From Acidobacteria bacterium UBA6911 (GTDB lineage Bacteria > Acidobacteriota > UBA6911): a stretch of DNA of 15,838 bases. Position 1 is the stretch's first letter. Each line of letters opens with the position of its first letter. Below the pieces are notes generated by a model. It did no database searches. It saw nothing but the letters and a program-made list of their open reading frames with translations, and was not told the DNA's origin. The stretch is from positions 1 to 15,838 of the forward strand of contig DKBB01000023.1 in NCBI GenBank assembly GCA_002451015.1, in the 5' to 3' direction. This document shows positions 1 to 7,960 of this stretch, piece by piece. The translations under genes were made by a program, and so were the position numbers.

Positions 1-2018
1 TTGTCCCAGGCGCCGCCGGCATTGGACTGGAAGATGGCCAGACAGACACCGGAAATAGTGACTCCGATCAGCAGACCGCCGAGCATATTGACGTCGTAGA
101 GACCGATCAGTACGGGCACGATAACAGCCATCAATCCGGGAGCGATCATTTTCTTGATCGCGGCAGCGGTTGAAATTTCCACGCACTGCGTATACTGGGC
201 CTTTCCGTCGGCCGCCTGAATAACAGCCTGCTCTTCCTCGTTGGGTTCCCGCTCTTCGGCTTCGGCTTTCTGAGCCGCCTCAAGAGCCGGGCGCAGTTCG
301 GGAATCTCCCGGAACTGGCGGCGCACTTCCTGGATCATATCCTGGGCCGCCTTGCCCACGGCAACCATGGCCATGGCGGAAAAACGGAAGGGCAGCATGC
401 AGCCGATCAGCAGCCCCACAAGAACATAGGGGTTGGCGGCATCGATATCTACCTTGCCCTGCATCTTGGTCAGAAATGCAGCCGTCAGAGCTAAGGCGGT
501 GAGAGCAGCCGAGCCGATGGCAAATCCCTTCCCGATGGCGGCCGTGGTGTTCCCCACGGCATCCAGCTTGTCGGTGCGGGAGCGAATATCACGGCCAAGC
601 CGGGACATTTCAGCAACGCCACCGGCGTTATCCGCGATCGGGCCGTACGCATCGGTTGCGAGCTGGATTGCGGTCGTGGAAAGCATTCCGAGAGCCGACA
701 GGGCGATCCCATAGAGACCGGCAAAGTAATACGCCATGATAATGGCTGCACTGATCACGATAACCGGAAAGGTTGTCGAGTTCATACCTACAGCAATACC
801 CTGGATAACCGTAGTCGCCGGACCGGTTTTAGAGGCTTCTACGATCGTTCCAACGGGTGTCTTAAAGGTGGCGGTGTAGTACTCGGTCAGTACTCCAACG
901 AGAACACCGGCAACAAGACCGGCGATAACGGCAATGGAAATTCCCCACCAGGTATACGTTTCCGTATTACCCGATATTAAATCCGTAACCGTTACTCCTT
1001 CAGCGGGCATCAGCATCTTAATCGCTATCAGGGTTCCGATAACCATGAGGGCGGCCGCACCGAAGGTTCCCATATTCAAACCGGTTTGCGGATTGCCGCC
1101 TTCCTTCGTTCGCACGAAGAAAAATCCGATGATCGAAGCGACAATACCGATCACGGCGATAGCAAGCGGCAGATAGACGCCATTCATCCCTGCATCGGGA
1201 TCGACCGCCTTCAAGCCTCCGAACCATGCAGCGCCCAGAATCATGGATGAGATGACGGCGCCGATATAGGATTCGAACAGGTCCGCGCCCATTCCGGCCA
1301 CATCGCCGACATTGTCCCCGACATTATCCGCGATGGTTGCAGGATTCAGGGGGTGATCCTCCGGGATCCCGGCTTCGACTTTACCGACAAGATCGGCGCC
1401 CACATCAGCCGCCTTGGTATAAATGCCGCCGCCGACACGGGCAAACAGTGCGATGGAAGAGGCACCCAGGGAGAACCCGGAAAGGATGTTCAATACCAGG
1501 GTCATAGCGCCGGTATCGGTAAACGCATCCTTATAAATGCTTGTATACAAAATAAACAACATCCCCATTCCGGTCAGGGCAAGACCGACAACGGACAACC
1601 CCATAACGGAGCCGCCGTTGAAAGCAACCTGCAGGGCCTCATTGAGCCCTTTGCGGGCGGCGCTTGCCGTGCGGATGTTTGCTCCCGTAGCGGTCTTCAT
1701 GCCGAAGAAGCCTGCCAGCCCGGAACAGAAGGCGCCAAGGACAAAGGACAATGCAATCAGTCCATTGGTGTTCTGATCGGCTCCAACCATCTGGTTGGAA
1801 ACGCCAAGTAAAATAGCTACTGCAATGACAAAAATAACAAGCACTTTATACTCGCGGCCCAGGAAAGCCATCGCACCGTCTGCGATCCATCCGCCGATTA
1901 CTTTCATGCGATCCGTTCCCGCATCCTGTTTTTTCACCCAAGCTGCTTTCATATACGCGTAAATCAGAGCAAGGATGGCTACCGCAGGACAGAGATAAAT
2001 AAAATGTACCGGTTGCAC
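1..2018 (-). CDS. hppA: Membrane-integral pyrophosphatase, K+-dependent type (3' end cut by window)
   Basis: This gene encodes the multi-helix membrane enzyme that hydrolyses cytoplasmic pyrophosphate and pumps Na+ and/or H+ outward. I translated the minus strand directly: 672 codons are present, ending in GGAWDN at the window edge, so probably only the last few dozen residues are missing. The start is GTG at 2018-2016, chosen because a strong AGGAGGGG site lies just upstream. Visible signatures are DVGAD (residues 205-209), the PPi/Mg-binding DNVGDNVGD block (231-239), and ADLFESY with Glu249, the position of the ion-gate Glu in Na+-pumping and K+-dependent enzymes. [10 protein letters not shown] (489-498) has Ala493 and Gly496 where K+-independent enzymes carry Lys and Thr, so K+-dependence is well supported. 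Whether the pumped ion is Na+ or H+ cannot be settled from the sequence. An acidic Ala/Glu-rich insert lies in a predicted cytoplasmic loop (about 577-605). It is transcribed divergently from hflK. Confidence 0.96.
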   Translation of the reverse strand, partial: MQPVHFIYLCPAVAILALIYAYMKAAWVKKQDAGTDRMKVIGGWIADGAMAFLGREYKVLVIFVIAVAILLGVSNQMVGADQNTNGLIALSFVLGAFCSGLAGFFGMKTATGANIRTASAARKGLNEALQVAFNGGSVMGLSVVGLALTGMGMLFILYTSIYKDAFTDTGAMTLVLNILSGFSLGASSIALFARVGGGIYTKAADVGADLVGKVEAGIPEDHPLNPATIADNVGDNVGDVAGMGADLFESYIGAVISSMILGAAWFGGLKAVDPDAGMNGVYLPLAIAVIGIVASIIGFFFVRTKEGGNPQTGLNMGTFGAAALMVIGTLIAIKMLMPAEGVTVTDLISGNTETYTWWGISIAVIAGLVAGVLVGVLTEYYTATFKTPVGTIVEASKTGPATTVIQGIAVGMNSTTFPVIVISAAIIMAYYFAGLYGIALSALGMLSTTAIQLATDAYGPIADNAGGVAEMSRLGRDIRSRTDKLDAVGNTTAAIGKGFAIGSAALTALALTAAFLTKMQGKVDIDAANPYVLVGLLIGCMLPFRFSAMAMVAVGKAAQDMIQEVRRQFREIPELRPALEAAQKAEAEEREPNEEEQAVIQAADGKAQYTQCVEISTAAAIKKMIAPGLMAVIVPVLIGLYDVNMLGGLLIGVTISGVCLAIFQSNAGGAWD

Positions 2019-2429
2019 TGTTCCCCTCCTTTTAGTGTTTAGAATAACCGTATAAATCTAAAAAAAACCGCGGCTGTCCGGACTAACGAATACATAAGTC
2101 TTACCTGTTCCGGGGTTCGAAGCGCAATGATACACAATTCTCCCCATCTATGTGAGTAATTTTTGTCGGATTTCCGGTTCGAAGATTATTATCGATGGGG
2201 ATTGCCGGGCAGACGAGATGGACCCTCCATGACTTGAACCGATATTATTTTATATAAATGATATCGCCCGGACAGATATGCCGGTATACTCCCCAGCACA
2301 AATAAGGCATAATATAGACCGTCTTCCAATATGATTATTTTTTACACCCTGTAACGGGACAAATCTTACTTCTCTCCTCCTGCAGGTAGCCGCATCATGC
2401 CTGAAGGCAAGGAATAAAGGGGGAATCTC
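2019..2429. other. Divergent intergenic region between hppA and hflK
   Basis: This 411 bp stretch has no credible gene on either strand. It must hold the promoters of both hppA (minus) and hflKC (plus), but I find no convincing -35/-10 pair. The best plus-strand candidate, TTGAAC at 2234 with AATGAT at 2257 (17 bp spacer), is only a partial match. Part of the region is AT-rich (2240-2260). A nine-base GGTTCGAAG occurs twice (around 2114 and 2176). An arm pair CCCCATC/GATGGGG lies at 2142-2148 and 2194-2200, too far apart for a simple hairpin. A run of eight A (2060-2067) reads as U8 in the hppA leader but has no stable stem before it. Confidence 0.6.
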
Positions 2430-3446
2430 ATGGACATAAAGGGACCCGACCAGGTCTTTGACATGGACTCACTGAAAAAGATCCAGATCAAAAAGAAGCC
2501 GATTCAATGGATTCTATTGGGCATCGTAGCTTTAATACTTCTGTTCAATATCGTTTATCAGAACGAGCCGGAAGAGGTTGGTGTCGTGCTTCGCTTCGGG
2601 AAATATGTGAAAACAACGGCCCCCGGACTGCGGCTTAAATTACCGTTTATTGAAAGCGTGACAAAACTCCCCGTACAGCGCCAATTGAAGCAGGAATTCG
2701 GCTTTCGTACTGAAGCGATAGCCCAGCGCACCCGGTACTCACCCTACAATCTCCTGGAAGAATCCTCCATGCTGAGCGGAGATTTAAATGTTGCCATCGT
2801 GGAGTGGACGGTTCAGTACAAGATTGACAATCCTAAAGAGTATCTTTTTAAGGTACGAGACGTGGAGGACACTTTTCGCGACATGAATGAAGCCGTCATA
2901 CGGGCTGTTGTGGGCGACAGAACCATCACCGAAGTACTCACAATCGGTCGTGAAGAGATCCAGTCTACCGCAAAGATCAAGCTGCAGGAACTGTGCAGGT
3001 TGTATGAAAACGGGCTTACGATTGACCAGATCATCCTACAGAATGTCAATCCACCCGAGTCGGTCCAACCCTCCTGGAACGAGGTGAACCAGGCGGAACA
3101 GCAGAAGGACCGCCTGATCAACGAAGCTCTGGGCGAATACAACCAGGTCATACCGCGCGCGGAAGGGGAGGCCCAGCAAACCGTCCTTCAGGCAGAGGGT
3201 TACGCCCTGGACCGCGTCAACAGCGCCCGTGGGGAAGCAGCCCGTTTCAAGGAACTGTACGCGGAATATCGCCTTGCACCCCAGGTGACCCGGCAACGCA
3301 TGTACCTGGAAACCATGCAGAATATTCTCCCCAAACTGGGAGGAAAACTCTACCTGGATAACGATGCCAAGGGTGTGATGCCCCTGCTTCCCCTGGAATC
3401 GTTGCAGGGCATTACAGGTTCATCCGGCAGAAGGGAGGTTCAGTAA
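2430..3446 (+). CDS. hflK: HflK-like SPFH/band-7 membrane protein
   Basis: HflK pairs with HflC to form a large membrane-anchored cage that in well-studied bacteria surrounds and modulates the FtsH protease. The protein is 338 residues with a short charged N-terminus, one membrane segment at about 26-43, then an SPFH domain (about 44-215). That domain begins with the typical EEVGVVLRFGKYV stretch. A charged helical region (about 220-290) with EGEAQQ and AEGYA repeats follows, as expected for the coiled-coil stalk. It is shorter than E. coli HflK (about 419 residues) and lacks its Gly-rich N-terminal extension. The ATG at 2430 is preceded by AAGGGGGAA. Its TAA overlaps the ATG of hflC by one base, so the two are translationally coupled. 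HflK rather than HflC is assigned by gene order and the cytoplasmic N-terminal extension before the membrane segment. No ftsH is in view. Confidence 0.93.
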   Translation: MDIKGPDQVFDMDSLKKIQIKKKPIQWILLGIVALILLFNIVYQNEPEEVGVVLRFGKYVKTTAPGLRLKLPFIESVTKLPVQRQLKQEFGFRTEAIAQRTRYSPYNLLEESSMLSGDLNVAIVEWTVQYKIDNPKEYLFKVRDVEDTFRDMNEAVIRAVVGDRTITEVLTIGREEIQSTAKIKLQELCRLYENGLTIDQIILQNVNPPESVQPSWNEVNQAEQQKDRLINEALGEYNQVIPRAEGEAQQTVLQAEGYALDRVNSARGEAARFKELYAEYRLAPQVTRQRMYLETMQNILPKLGGKLYLDNDAKGVMPLLPLESLQGITGSSGRREVQ

Positions 3447-4378
3447 TGAATATACGTTCCATTGCCCTGGGCATTGTTTCATTAGTGGTGTTGATACTAT
3501 TGGCAAGTTCTCTTTATGTCGTGAATGAAACCGAACAGGTAATCATCACACAGTTCGGAGAACCTGTGGGCGACCCGGTGATTACTCCCGGCCTTAAAAT
3601 CAAGGTGCCCTTTTTTCAAACCGTCAACCGTTTCGACAAGCGATTCCTGGCGTGGGATGGGGAGCGAAACGAGATACCTACAAAAGACAAGAGATATATC
3701 TGGGTAGATACATACGCACGCTGGCGTATCGTCGATCCGCTCCTGTTTTTCCAGCGCCTGAGGGACGAAATGGGCGCCCAGTCCCGACTCGATGACATTA
3801 TCGACGGTGAAACCCGCACTTCCGTTGCAAAAAATGAGCTAGTGGAAATGATCCGAAGCACTAATCGTCCCCCCGAAGATATCCAGGTAGATTCCGAGGA
3901 AGAAGCCGTTATCCTGAAAGAGATCGATAAAGGCAGGGATCAAATCGTCCAGGAAATTTTTACAGAAGCATCGAAGAAAGTAAAAGAGTTGGGGATTGAA
4001 CTCCTCGATGTCCAGTTCAAACGCATCAACTACATTGAGTCCGTTCAGAAAGACGTATTCGACCGAATGATCGCCGAACGCCAACGGATCGCTGAACGCT
4101 TCAGATCCGAGGGCCAGGGAGAAGCGGCAAGGATTCGGGGCGAACGGGAGCGCGACCTCAAAAGGATTCAGTCCGAGGCGTATCGGCAAGCCCAGGAGAT
4201 ACGGGGAAAAGCCGACGGAGAAGCGACAAAGATTTATGCCGAAGCCTACAACCGTGATCCGGCCTTCTATGCTTTCATGAAGAGCCTGGAGACATACGAA
4301 AAGACGGTCGATCCACAAACGACCTTCGTCCTGACAACGAACAGCGATCTTCTGCGCTTCATGAAGAACGCGCCCTGA
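3446..4378 (+). CDS. hflC: HflC-like SPFH/band-7 membrane protein
   Basis: This is the partner of HflK in the membrane SPFH complex. The 310-residue protein starts with a membrane segment almost at the N-terminus (about 5-26), then an SPFH domain opening with VVNETEQVIITQFGEPVG, and a helical stalk rich in Arg/Glu/Ala (about 195-270). The C-terminal stretch, with FYAFMKSLETYE and a final SDLLRFMKN, is characteristic of HflC proteins, in which FYAF-x-SL-x-x-YE and SDFFRYMK-like sequences recur. The ATG shares its A with the hflK stop codon (TAATG) and is preceded by GGGAGG, so it is the second gene of the operon. It ends ten bases before a 50-nt hairpin that may bound or stabilise the transcript. 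Length is close to the family norm. Confidence 0.94.
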   Translation: MNIRSIALGIVSLVVLILLASSLYVVNETEQVIITQFGEPVGDPVITPGLKIKVPFFQTVNRFDKRFLAWDGERNEIPTKDKRYIWVDTYARWRIVDPLLFFQRLRDEMGAQSRLDDIIDGETRTSVAKNELVEMIRSTNRPPEDIQVDSEEEAVILKEIDKGRDQIVQEIFTEASKKVKELGIELLDVQFKRINYIESVQKDVFDRMIAERQRIAERFRSEGQGEAARIRGERERDLKRIQSEAYRQAQEIRGKADGEATKIYAEAYNRDPAFYAFMKSLETYEKTVDPQTTFVLTTNSDLLRFMKNAP

Positions 4379-4387
4379 TCCATAATT

Positions 4388-4437
4388 GCCGGATGGCATC
4401 GACTAGCAAAGAGGCTTTGCAGTCGATGCCATCCGGC
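4388..4437. repeat. REP-like long palindrome after hflC
   Basis: Arms GCCGGATGGCATCGACT (4388-4404) and AGTCGATGCCATCCGGC (4421-4437) are perfectly complementary over 17 bp. The intervening bases form a second 6-bp stem, GCAAAG/CTTTGC, with loop AGG and one unpaired A at 4405. The fold is therefore about 23 bp in 50 nt. The outer GCCGGATG...CATCCGGC resembles the ends of enterobacterial REP units, although that is only a resemblance. There is no run of T on either side (GAAAATT follows), so it is not a classic intrinsic terminator. It may protect the hflKC mRNA 3' end or attenuate read-through into the next gene. Confidence 0.85.
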
Positions 4438-4492
4438 GAAAATTCCCGACCGGAAACATTCATGGTCCCGGATTTCTTCTCCAGGGAGGCAT

Positions 4493-5038
4493 ATGAATAA
4501 TTCCGTCTATTATGAAAACTACCCTGCTTCCACCCTAGTCCTGTCCGTAGGAACAACACTGGCTCTATATGCCTCGGGCATCATTGTAATGCGCAAAGCG
4601 GGCTGGATATGGAGTCTGCTTTATTTTGCCTATATTTTAGTCCTGGAAATCAAGCTGCTCCGAAGTTCCTGCAGAAATTGTTTTTACTATGGGAAAATAT
4701 GCGCGTTCGTAAGGGGAAAACTCTGCAGCCTTTTTTTCAAACCGGGCAACCCTCAAAATTTTACTGAGAATAAAGTCACATGGGTGAAGATATTGCCCGA
4801 TCTGCTGGTTTCCCTGGTTCCGGTCCTTACCGGCATCCTGCTGATTCTGATCGATTTCGACTGGATCCTTCTGGCGATAATCCTGCTGATATTGTTCCTG
4901 ACAACGGCAGGCAACGGTTACATCCGCGGCAGGCTTGCATGTCGATACTGCAAACAAAAAGAAATCGGCTGCCCTGCCATGGGATTCTTCAGTCCGAATA
5001 AAACACAAGCGGGTAAAGGCTTTGCCAATTCAGTATAA
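4493..5038 (+). CDS. Four-helix membrane protein with duplicated C-R-x-C-x6-C motif
   Basis: I do not recognise a named family. The 181-residue product has two predicted membrane hairpins, at about 14-33 and 38-56, then 101-120 and 123-140. Each hairpin is followed by a Cys cluster of identical spacing: Cys60-x2-Cys63-x6-Cys70 (CRNCFYYGKIC) and Cys150-x2-Cys153-x6-Cys160 (CRYCKQKEIGC). One further Cys is at 78. The two halves look like an internal duplication with both Cys clusters on the same side of the membrane. Such spacing could bind a metal or Fe-S cluster, or form disulfides, but that is inference. The ATG at 4493 has a GGGAGG site only three bases upstream. It lies downstream of hflC in the same direction, separated by the hairpin at 4388-4437. 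No terminator is visible after it. Confidence 0.8.
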   Translation: MNNSVYYENYPASTLVLSVGTTLALYASGIIVMRKAGWIWSLLYFAYILVLEIKLLRSSCRNCFYYGKICAFVRGKLCSLFFKPGNPQNFTENKVTWVKILPDLLVSLVPVLTGILLILIDFDWILLAIILLILFLTTAGNGYIRGRLACRYCKQKEIGCPAMGFFSPNKTQAGKGFANSV

Positions 5039-5368
5039 ACTATAGAAAAATCAATAATGACATGCAGTATTACCGCCCTTGTAGCAAAGCCGATATCCAT
5101 CCCTTCTCTATCTAATAATTCATTCGAAAACCATATATCCATCGCAAGAAATTCTGCCAATTATAGTAGTCATTCACCCCGGATTTATTTATGATTGCAT
5201 CACTCATTGATTAGAAATTCAGCGCAGGATTTTTACAGACTGATTCCCTGAGCCGTATGCACCTGTTCCTAAGTGCTCGTAGATACCGGACGGCTTATTG
5301 GAAAATCAAAGCTGCAAAACAACGAACCGTTTCTGCATCGGTTCGTCGAACAAATATGAGAGGAAGAA
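5039..5368. other. Intergenic region upstream of the M1-like gene
   Basis: This 330 bp stretch contains no supported gene. It is AT-rich and presumably carries the promoter of the downstream M1-like gene, since the nearest upstream gene is 330 bp away. No good -35/-10 pair stands out: TTTACA at about 5232 has no matching -10. Its only clear structure is the short hairpin at 5322-5346 just before the ribosome binding site. Confidence 0.6.
5322..5346 (+). repeat. Hairpin just upstream of the M1-like gene's ribosome binding site
   Basis: ACGAACCG (5322-5329) and CGGTTCGT (5339-5346) are perfectly complementary over 8 bp with a 9-nt loop. The stem ends 13 nt before the GAGGAAG ribosome binding site (5360-5366) of the gene starting at 5369. 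No T-run follows. It could be a 5' mRNA stabiliser or a protein-binding site. The function is not established. Confidence 0.55.
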
Positions 5369-7774
5369 ATGCATAAATTCAGCGGAGTTCGCAGATATTT
5401 CCTGCCGATTGTTCTGAGCGTTTTGTCTTTGCCAATAGCCGGTCTGCTTTTCGCCCAACAAACGGCACCGCTTGAAAACCGGTCGCTTTACGACGCGCTT
5501 AAGGAATTCAAGCTTCAAGGCACGGCCAAAGTGGAAAAACTGAAACTCAAGCGCGACCGCGCTGAAATGGAGTTTACGGGAGATTTCTATTTTGCCGCCC
5601 CGATCAACGGCCGGGTGACCGGGGCCGTTTTCATCGGACAGGGAACGTTTCACGCATCTTCTCCTCCCATAAAATTCGAAGAAGACAACCTGATAAAAAT
5701 CCTGGGCAGGAATTCCGTCGAATCCGACTTTAAAACAGCCGTCCTGCGCTTCACGGACGATACTTTCGATATTATCGGGAAAACCGTGAATGACGCTGCA
5801 GCCATTCCGGACCAGGCAACGGAACTTGCCGAAGAACTGGAACCACAATTGATGAAGGAAACCGGCGCCAATATCTCGGCCCGGCTGGCGGTTTCCCTGG
5901 AGAACAATGAATCCCCCGGATTTTTCATGGCCCAGTTTGACAAGGGTTCCCTGGACCGGTTCACCTTCATCGCGGATTACCAGGCGAGAATTCCCAGTGC
6001 GACCTTTGGGATCAATGGCGGGGAAAAAGTCATCATTTTCAAATATGCCCCTTATAACTACTATAACGATCTCTGGATTGCGACCTATTCCGAAGAAAAT
6101 TTTGAAAGAGGGACCGCCAGTTACTCGGACGAGTTCGACGTGGTTTCACCGCTGCATTACACAATGGAAATCGACCTGAGGGAGGCAAGGAAAGAGCTTC
6201 GAACCAAGATGCGGATCGATTTCGAATCGTCCATCGATAATCTGCGGGCCCTGCCCATGGAGATCAATGAAGACCTGGGCACGTTCGACGACGTGCGCCT
6301 GGACAAATCCATGCGAGTGGAATCCGCACTGTATAAGGGCCGGGATCTGCCCTTCATTCAGGAAGGCTGGGAAGCCGGCATCACCTTTCTTCTTCCCAAT
6401 CCTGTGGGAAAAGGTGAGAAATTCAGCATAGACGTCACCCTGGCCGGGGATTTCATAGATAACCAGCGAAGGATCGAGAACGGTTTCTACCCTCAAAGTA
6501 ATACCTGCTGGTATCCGCGACATGGCTATCTAAAGCGTGCAAACTATGACCTGACATTCCGCCATAGAAAACGGCACACGGTCGTCAGTGTCGGGAAACT
6601 GGTCCGTGAGGAAGAATGGCCGGGTGTCAAAAATGAGCGTTTGACCGAGTACAGGATCGACCAGCCGATTTCATTCGTGACGTTCGCAGCCGGCGACCTG
6701 GAACGCCATACCGAAAAGCGTAAACTGGCCTTCGGGGAATTGGAACTGGAATTCTATTCTCTTCCGAGCACGTACGCTACCATCAATGAAGAATTCATAC
6801 TGGCCGAACTCGGCAATGCATTGAACTACTTCAACGAATTTTTCGGCCCCTATCCCTACGGAGTCTTCAGGGCTACATTCCATCCCTTCAACTTCGGGCA
6901 GGGATTGCCTACTCTGCTGGTGATTCCGAATGCAGATCGTGCCAACAGAGCCGCCTTTTCGTTTATCGCCCATGAAACGTCCCATCAATGGTGGGGCCAT
7001 ATTGTAGCCTGGCGCTCCTATCGCGACCAGTGGCTGAGCGAGGGATTCGCGGAATACTCCGGAATGCTTTATACCTGGGAGCGAGACAGCCTGAAAGAGA
7101 TGCTCGAACTGGTCAAAAGTGCCCGAAGGATCCTGGTAAATCCTCCACTAACGACCACGGGCGTCGGGGAAGGAAAAGTTGCCGAACTGGGCCCATTGAT
7201 TTTAGGCCGGCGCCTGGTTTCGCGCTCGTCGAGAAACGGATACCAAATCCTGGTTTACGACAAGGGTGCGCTTGTTCTGCGCATGCTGCATTTCCTGTTT
7301 ACCGATCCCTCAACCGGAAACGGGGATCCCTTCTTCAAGATGATGGAGGATTTTGTAAAACGTTACAAAAACAGGGCAGCCAGCACCGAAGAATTCCAGC
7401 AGGTTGCCAACGAGCATTTTGTAAACACCTCTGTCGCCAAAAGGTTCGGCCTGAAAGATCTCGACTGGTTTTTCCGGCAGTGGGTATTCGAAGCGAAACT
7501 TCCGAGCTATAAAATGGAATACCGTATCCAGTCCGCGGAGGACGGAAAAGCGGTTATGTCCGGGACTATCTTCCAGAAAAATGCCGGCCAGAACTGGTTC
7601 ATGCCGCTCCCTGTCACATTGAAGTTTCCGGGGGATCAGAAAGCCAACATAGTACTTTATGCCAATGGACCGGAAACCCCGTTCCAGGTTCCGCTGCCCA
7701 TCAAGCCGGATTCCGCAGAATTAGATCCCGATTTATGGATCCTGTCGGAGGATACCGATACGGATAAGAAATAG
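5369..7774 (+). CDS. Exported M1-family metallopeptidase-like protein with N-terminal extension
   Basis: This 801-residue protein belongs to the gluzincin/M1 aminopeptidase superfamily. The zinc site is HETSH (His535, Glu536, His539), with the third ligand Glu558 exactly 18 residues further on (LSEGFAEY). A candidate catalytic Tyr is at 630 in the typical VYDKGALVLRML helix. A signal peptide (residues 1 to about 29, ending LLFA-QQ) indicates export. The M1 N-terminal beta domain seems to start only near residue 255, leaving about 220 residues of unrecognised extension. The region before the zinc helix that normally holds GxMEN reads GQGLPTLLVIP (510-520). It therefore lacks the Glu that anchors a free N-terminus, and true aminopeptidase activity is doubtful. 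The start has a GAGGAAG site at 5360-5366. The gene stands alone and ends at a strong terminator. The substrate is unknown. Confidence 0.88.
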   Translation: MHKFSGVRRYFLPIVLSVLSLPIAGLLFAQQTAPLENRSLYDALKEFKLQGTAKVEKLKLKRDRAEMEFTGDFYFAAPINGRVTGAVFIGQGTFHASSPPIKFEEDNLIKILGRNSVESDFKTAVLRFTDDTFDIIGKTVNDAAAIPDQATELAEELEPQLMKETGANISARLAVSLENNESPGFFMAQFDKGSLDRFTFIADYQARIPSATFGINGGEKVIIFKYAPYNYYNDLWIATYSEENFERGTASYSDEFDVVSPLHYTMEIDLREARKELRTKMRIDFESSIDNLRALPMEINEDLGTFDDVRLDKSMRVESALYKGRDLPFIQEGWEAGITFLLPNPVGKGEKFSIDVTLAGDFIDNQRRIENGFYPQSNTCWYPRHGYLKRANYDLTFRHRKRHTVVSVGKLVREEEWPGVKNERLTEYRIDQPISFVTFAAGDLERHTEKRKLAFGELELEFYSLPSTYATINEEFILAELGNALNYFNEFFGPYPYGVFRATFHPFNFGQGLPTLLVIPNADRANRAAFSFIAHETSHQWWGHIVAWRSYRDQWLSEGFAEYSGMLYTWERDSLKEMLELVKSARRILVNPPLTTTGVGEGKVAELGPLILGRRLVSRSSRNGYQILVYDKGALVLRMLHFLFTDPSTGNGDPFFKMMEDFVKRYKNRAASTEEFQQVANEHFVNTSVAKRFGLKDLDWFFRQWVFEAKLPSYKMEYRIQSAEDGKAVMSGTIFQKNAGQNWFMPLPVTLKFPGDQKANIVLYANGPETPFQVPLPIKPDSAELDPDLWILSEDTDTDKK

Positions 7775-7821
7775 GTGCGGGGAGTTATTCCGAGCTTATT
7801 TTAATTCGAGAAATACCCTGG

Positions 7822-7859
7822 CCCGGGGATTGATGTTAAACTCAATCCCCGGGTTTTTT
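7822..7859 (+). terminator. Rho-independent terminator after the M1-like gene
   Basis: CCCGGGGATTGA (7822-7833) pairs perfectly with TCAATCCCCGGG (7842-7853) across an 8-nt loop, and six T follow (7854-7859). It lies about 50 bp past the M1-like stop codon and is a textbook intrinsic terminator, so the esterase downstream should have its own promoter. Confidence 0.95.
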
Positions 7860-7901
7860 AATTCTCACGGGATTTCGCGGCACTGCAATCCATCAATACC
7901 T

Positions 7902-7938
7902 GTCCATATTTCACCAAGATCCTTGGTGAAATATGGAC
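7902..7938. repeat. Perfect 17-bp inverted repeat upstream of the esterase
   Basis: GTCCATATTTCACCAAG (7902-7918) and CTTGGTGAAATATGGAC (7922-7938) are perfectly complementary with a 3-nt spacer ATC. There is no T-run on either strand, so it is not an intrinsic terminator. It ends 23 bases before the preferred esterase ATG (7961) and 9 bases before the likely ribosome binding site. It could be a large operator, a leader hairpin, or a remnant of a small palindromic element. I cannot tell which. Confidence 0.85.
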
Positions 7939-7960
7939 TATGGATGAAAGGCAGGATTCC

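Noticed and set aside
1353..1811. 152-codon plus-strand open frame
   Set aside because: It lies opposite the conserved catalytic part of the pyrophosphatase; low-complexity shadow translation.
2050..2085. GC-rich bases followed by eight T on the minus strand, as a possible attenuator in the hppA leader
   Set aside because: TCCGGA and CCGCGG are short self-palindromes, and I cannot draw a stable stem ending at the T-run.
2110..2190. Two GGTTCGAAG stretches resembling tRNA T-loops
   Set aside because: The flanking bases do not form a T-arm or acceptor stem, and no anticodon arm is visible on either strand.
3839..4399. 186-codon minus-strand open frame over hflC
   Set aside because: It is antisense to a clearly conserved HflC coding region and has no supporting motif.
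7940..7960. Upstream in-frame ATG for the esterase
   Set aside because: No ribosome binding site, directly abuts the hairpin, and adds charged residues ahead of the lipoprotein signal; the ATG at 7961 fits better.
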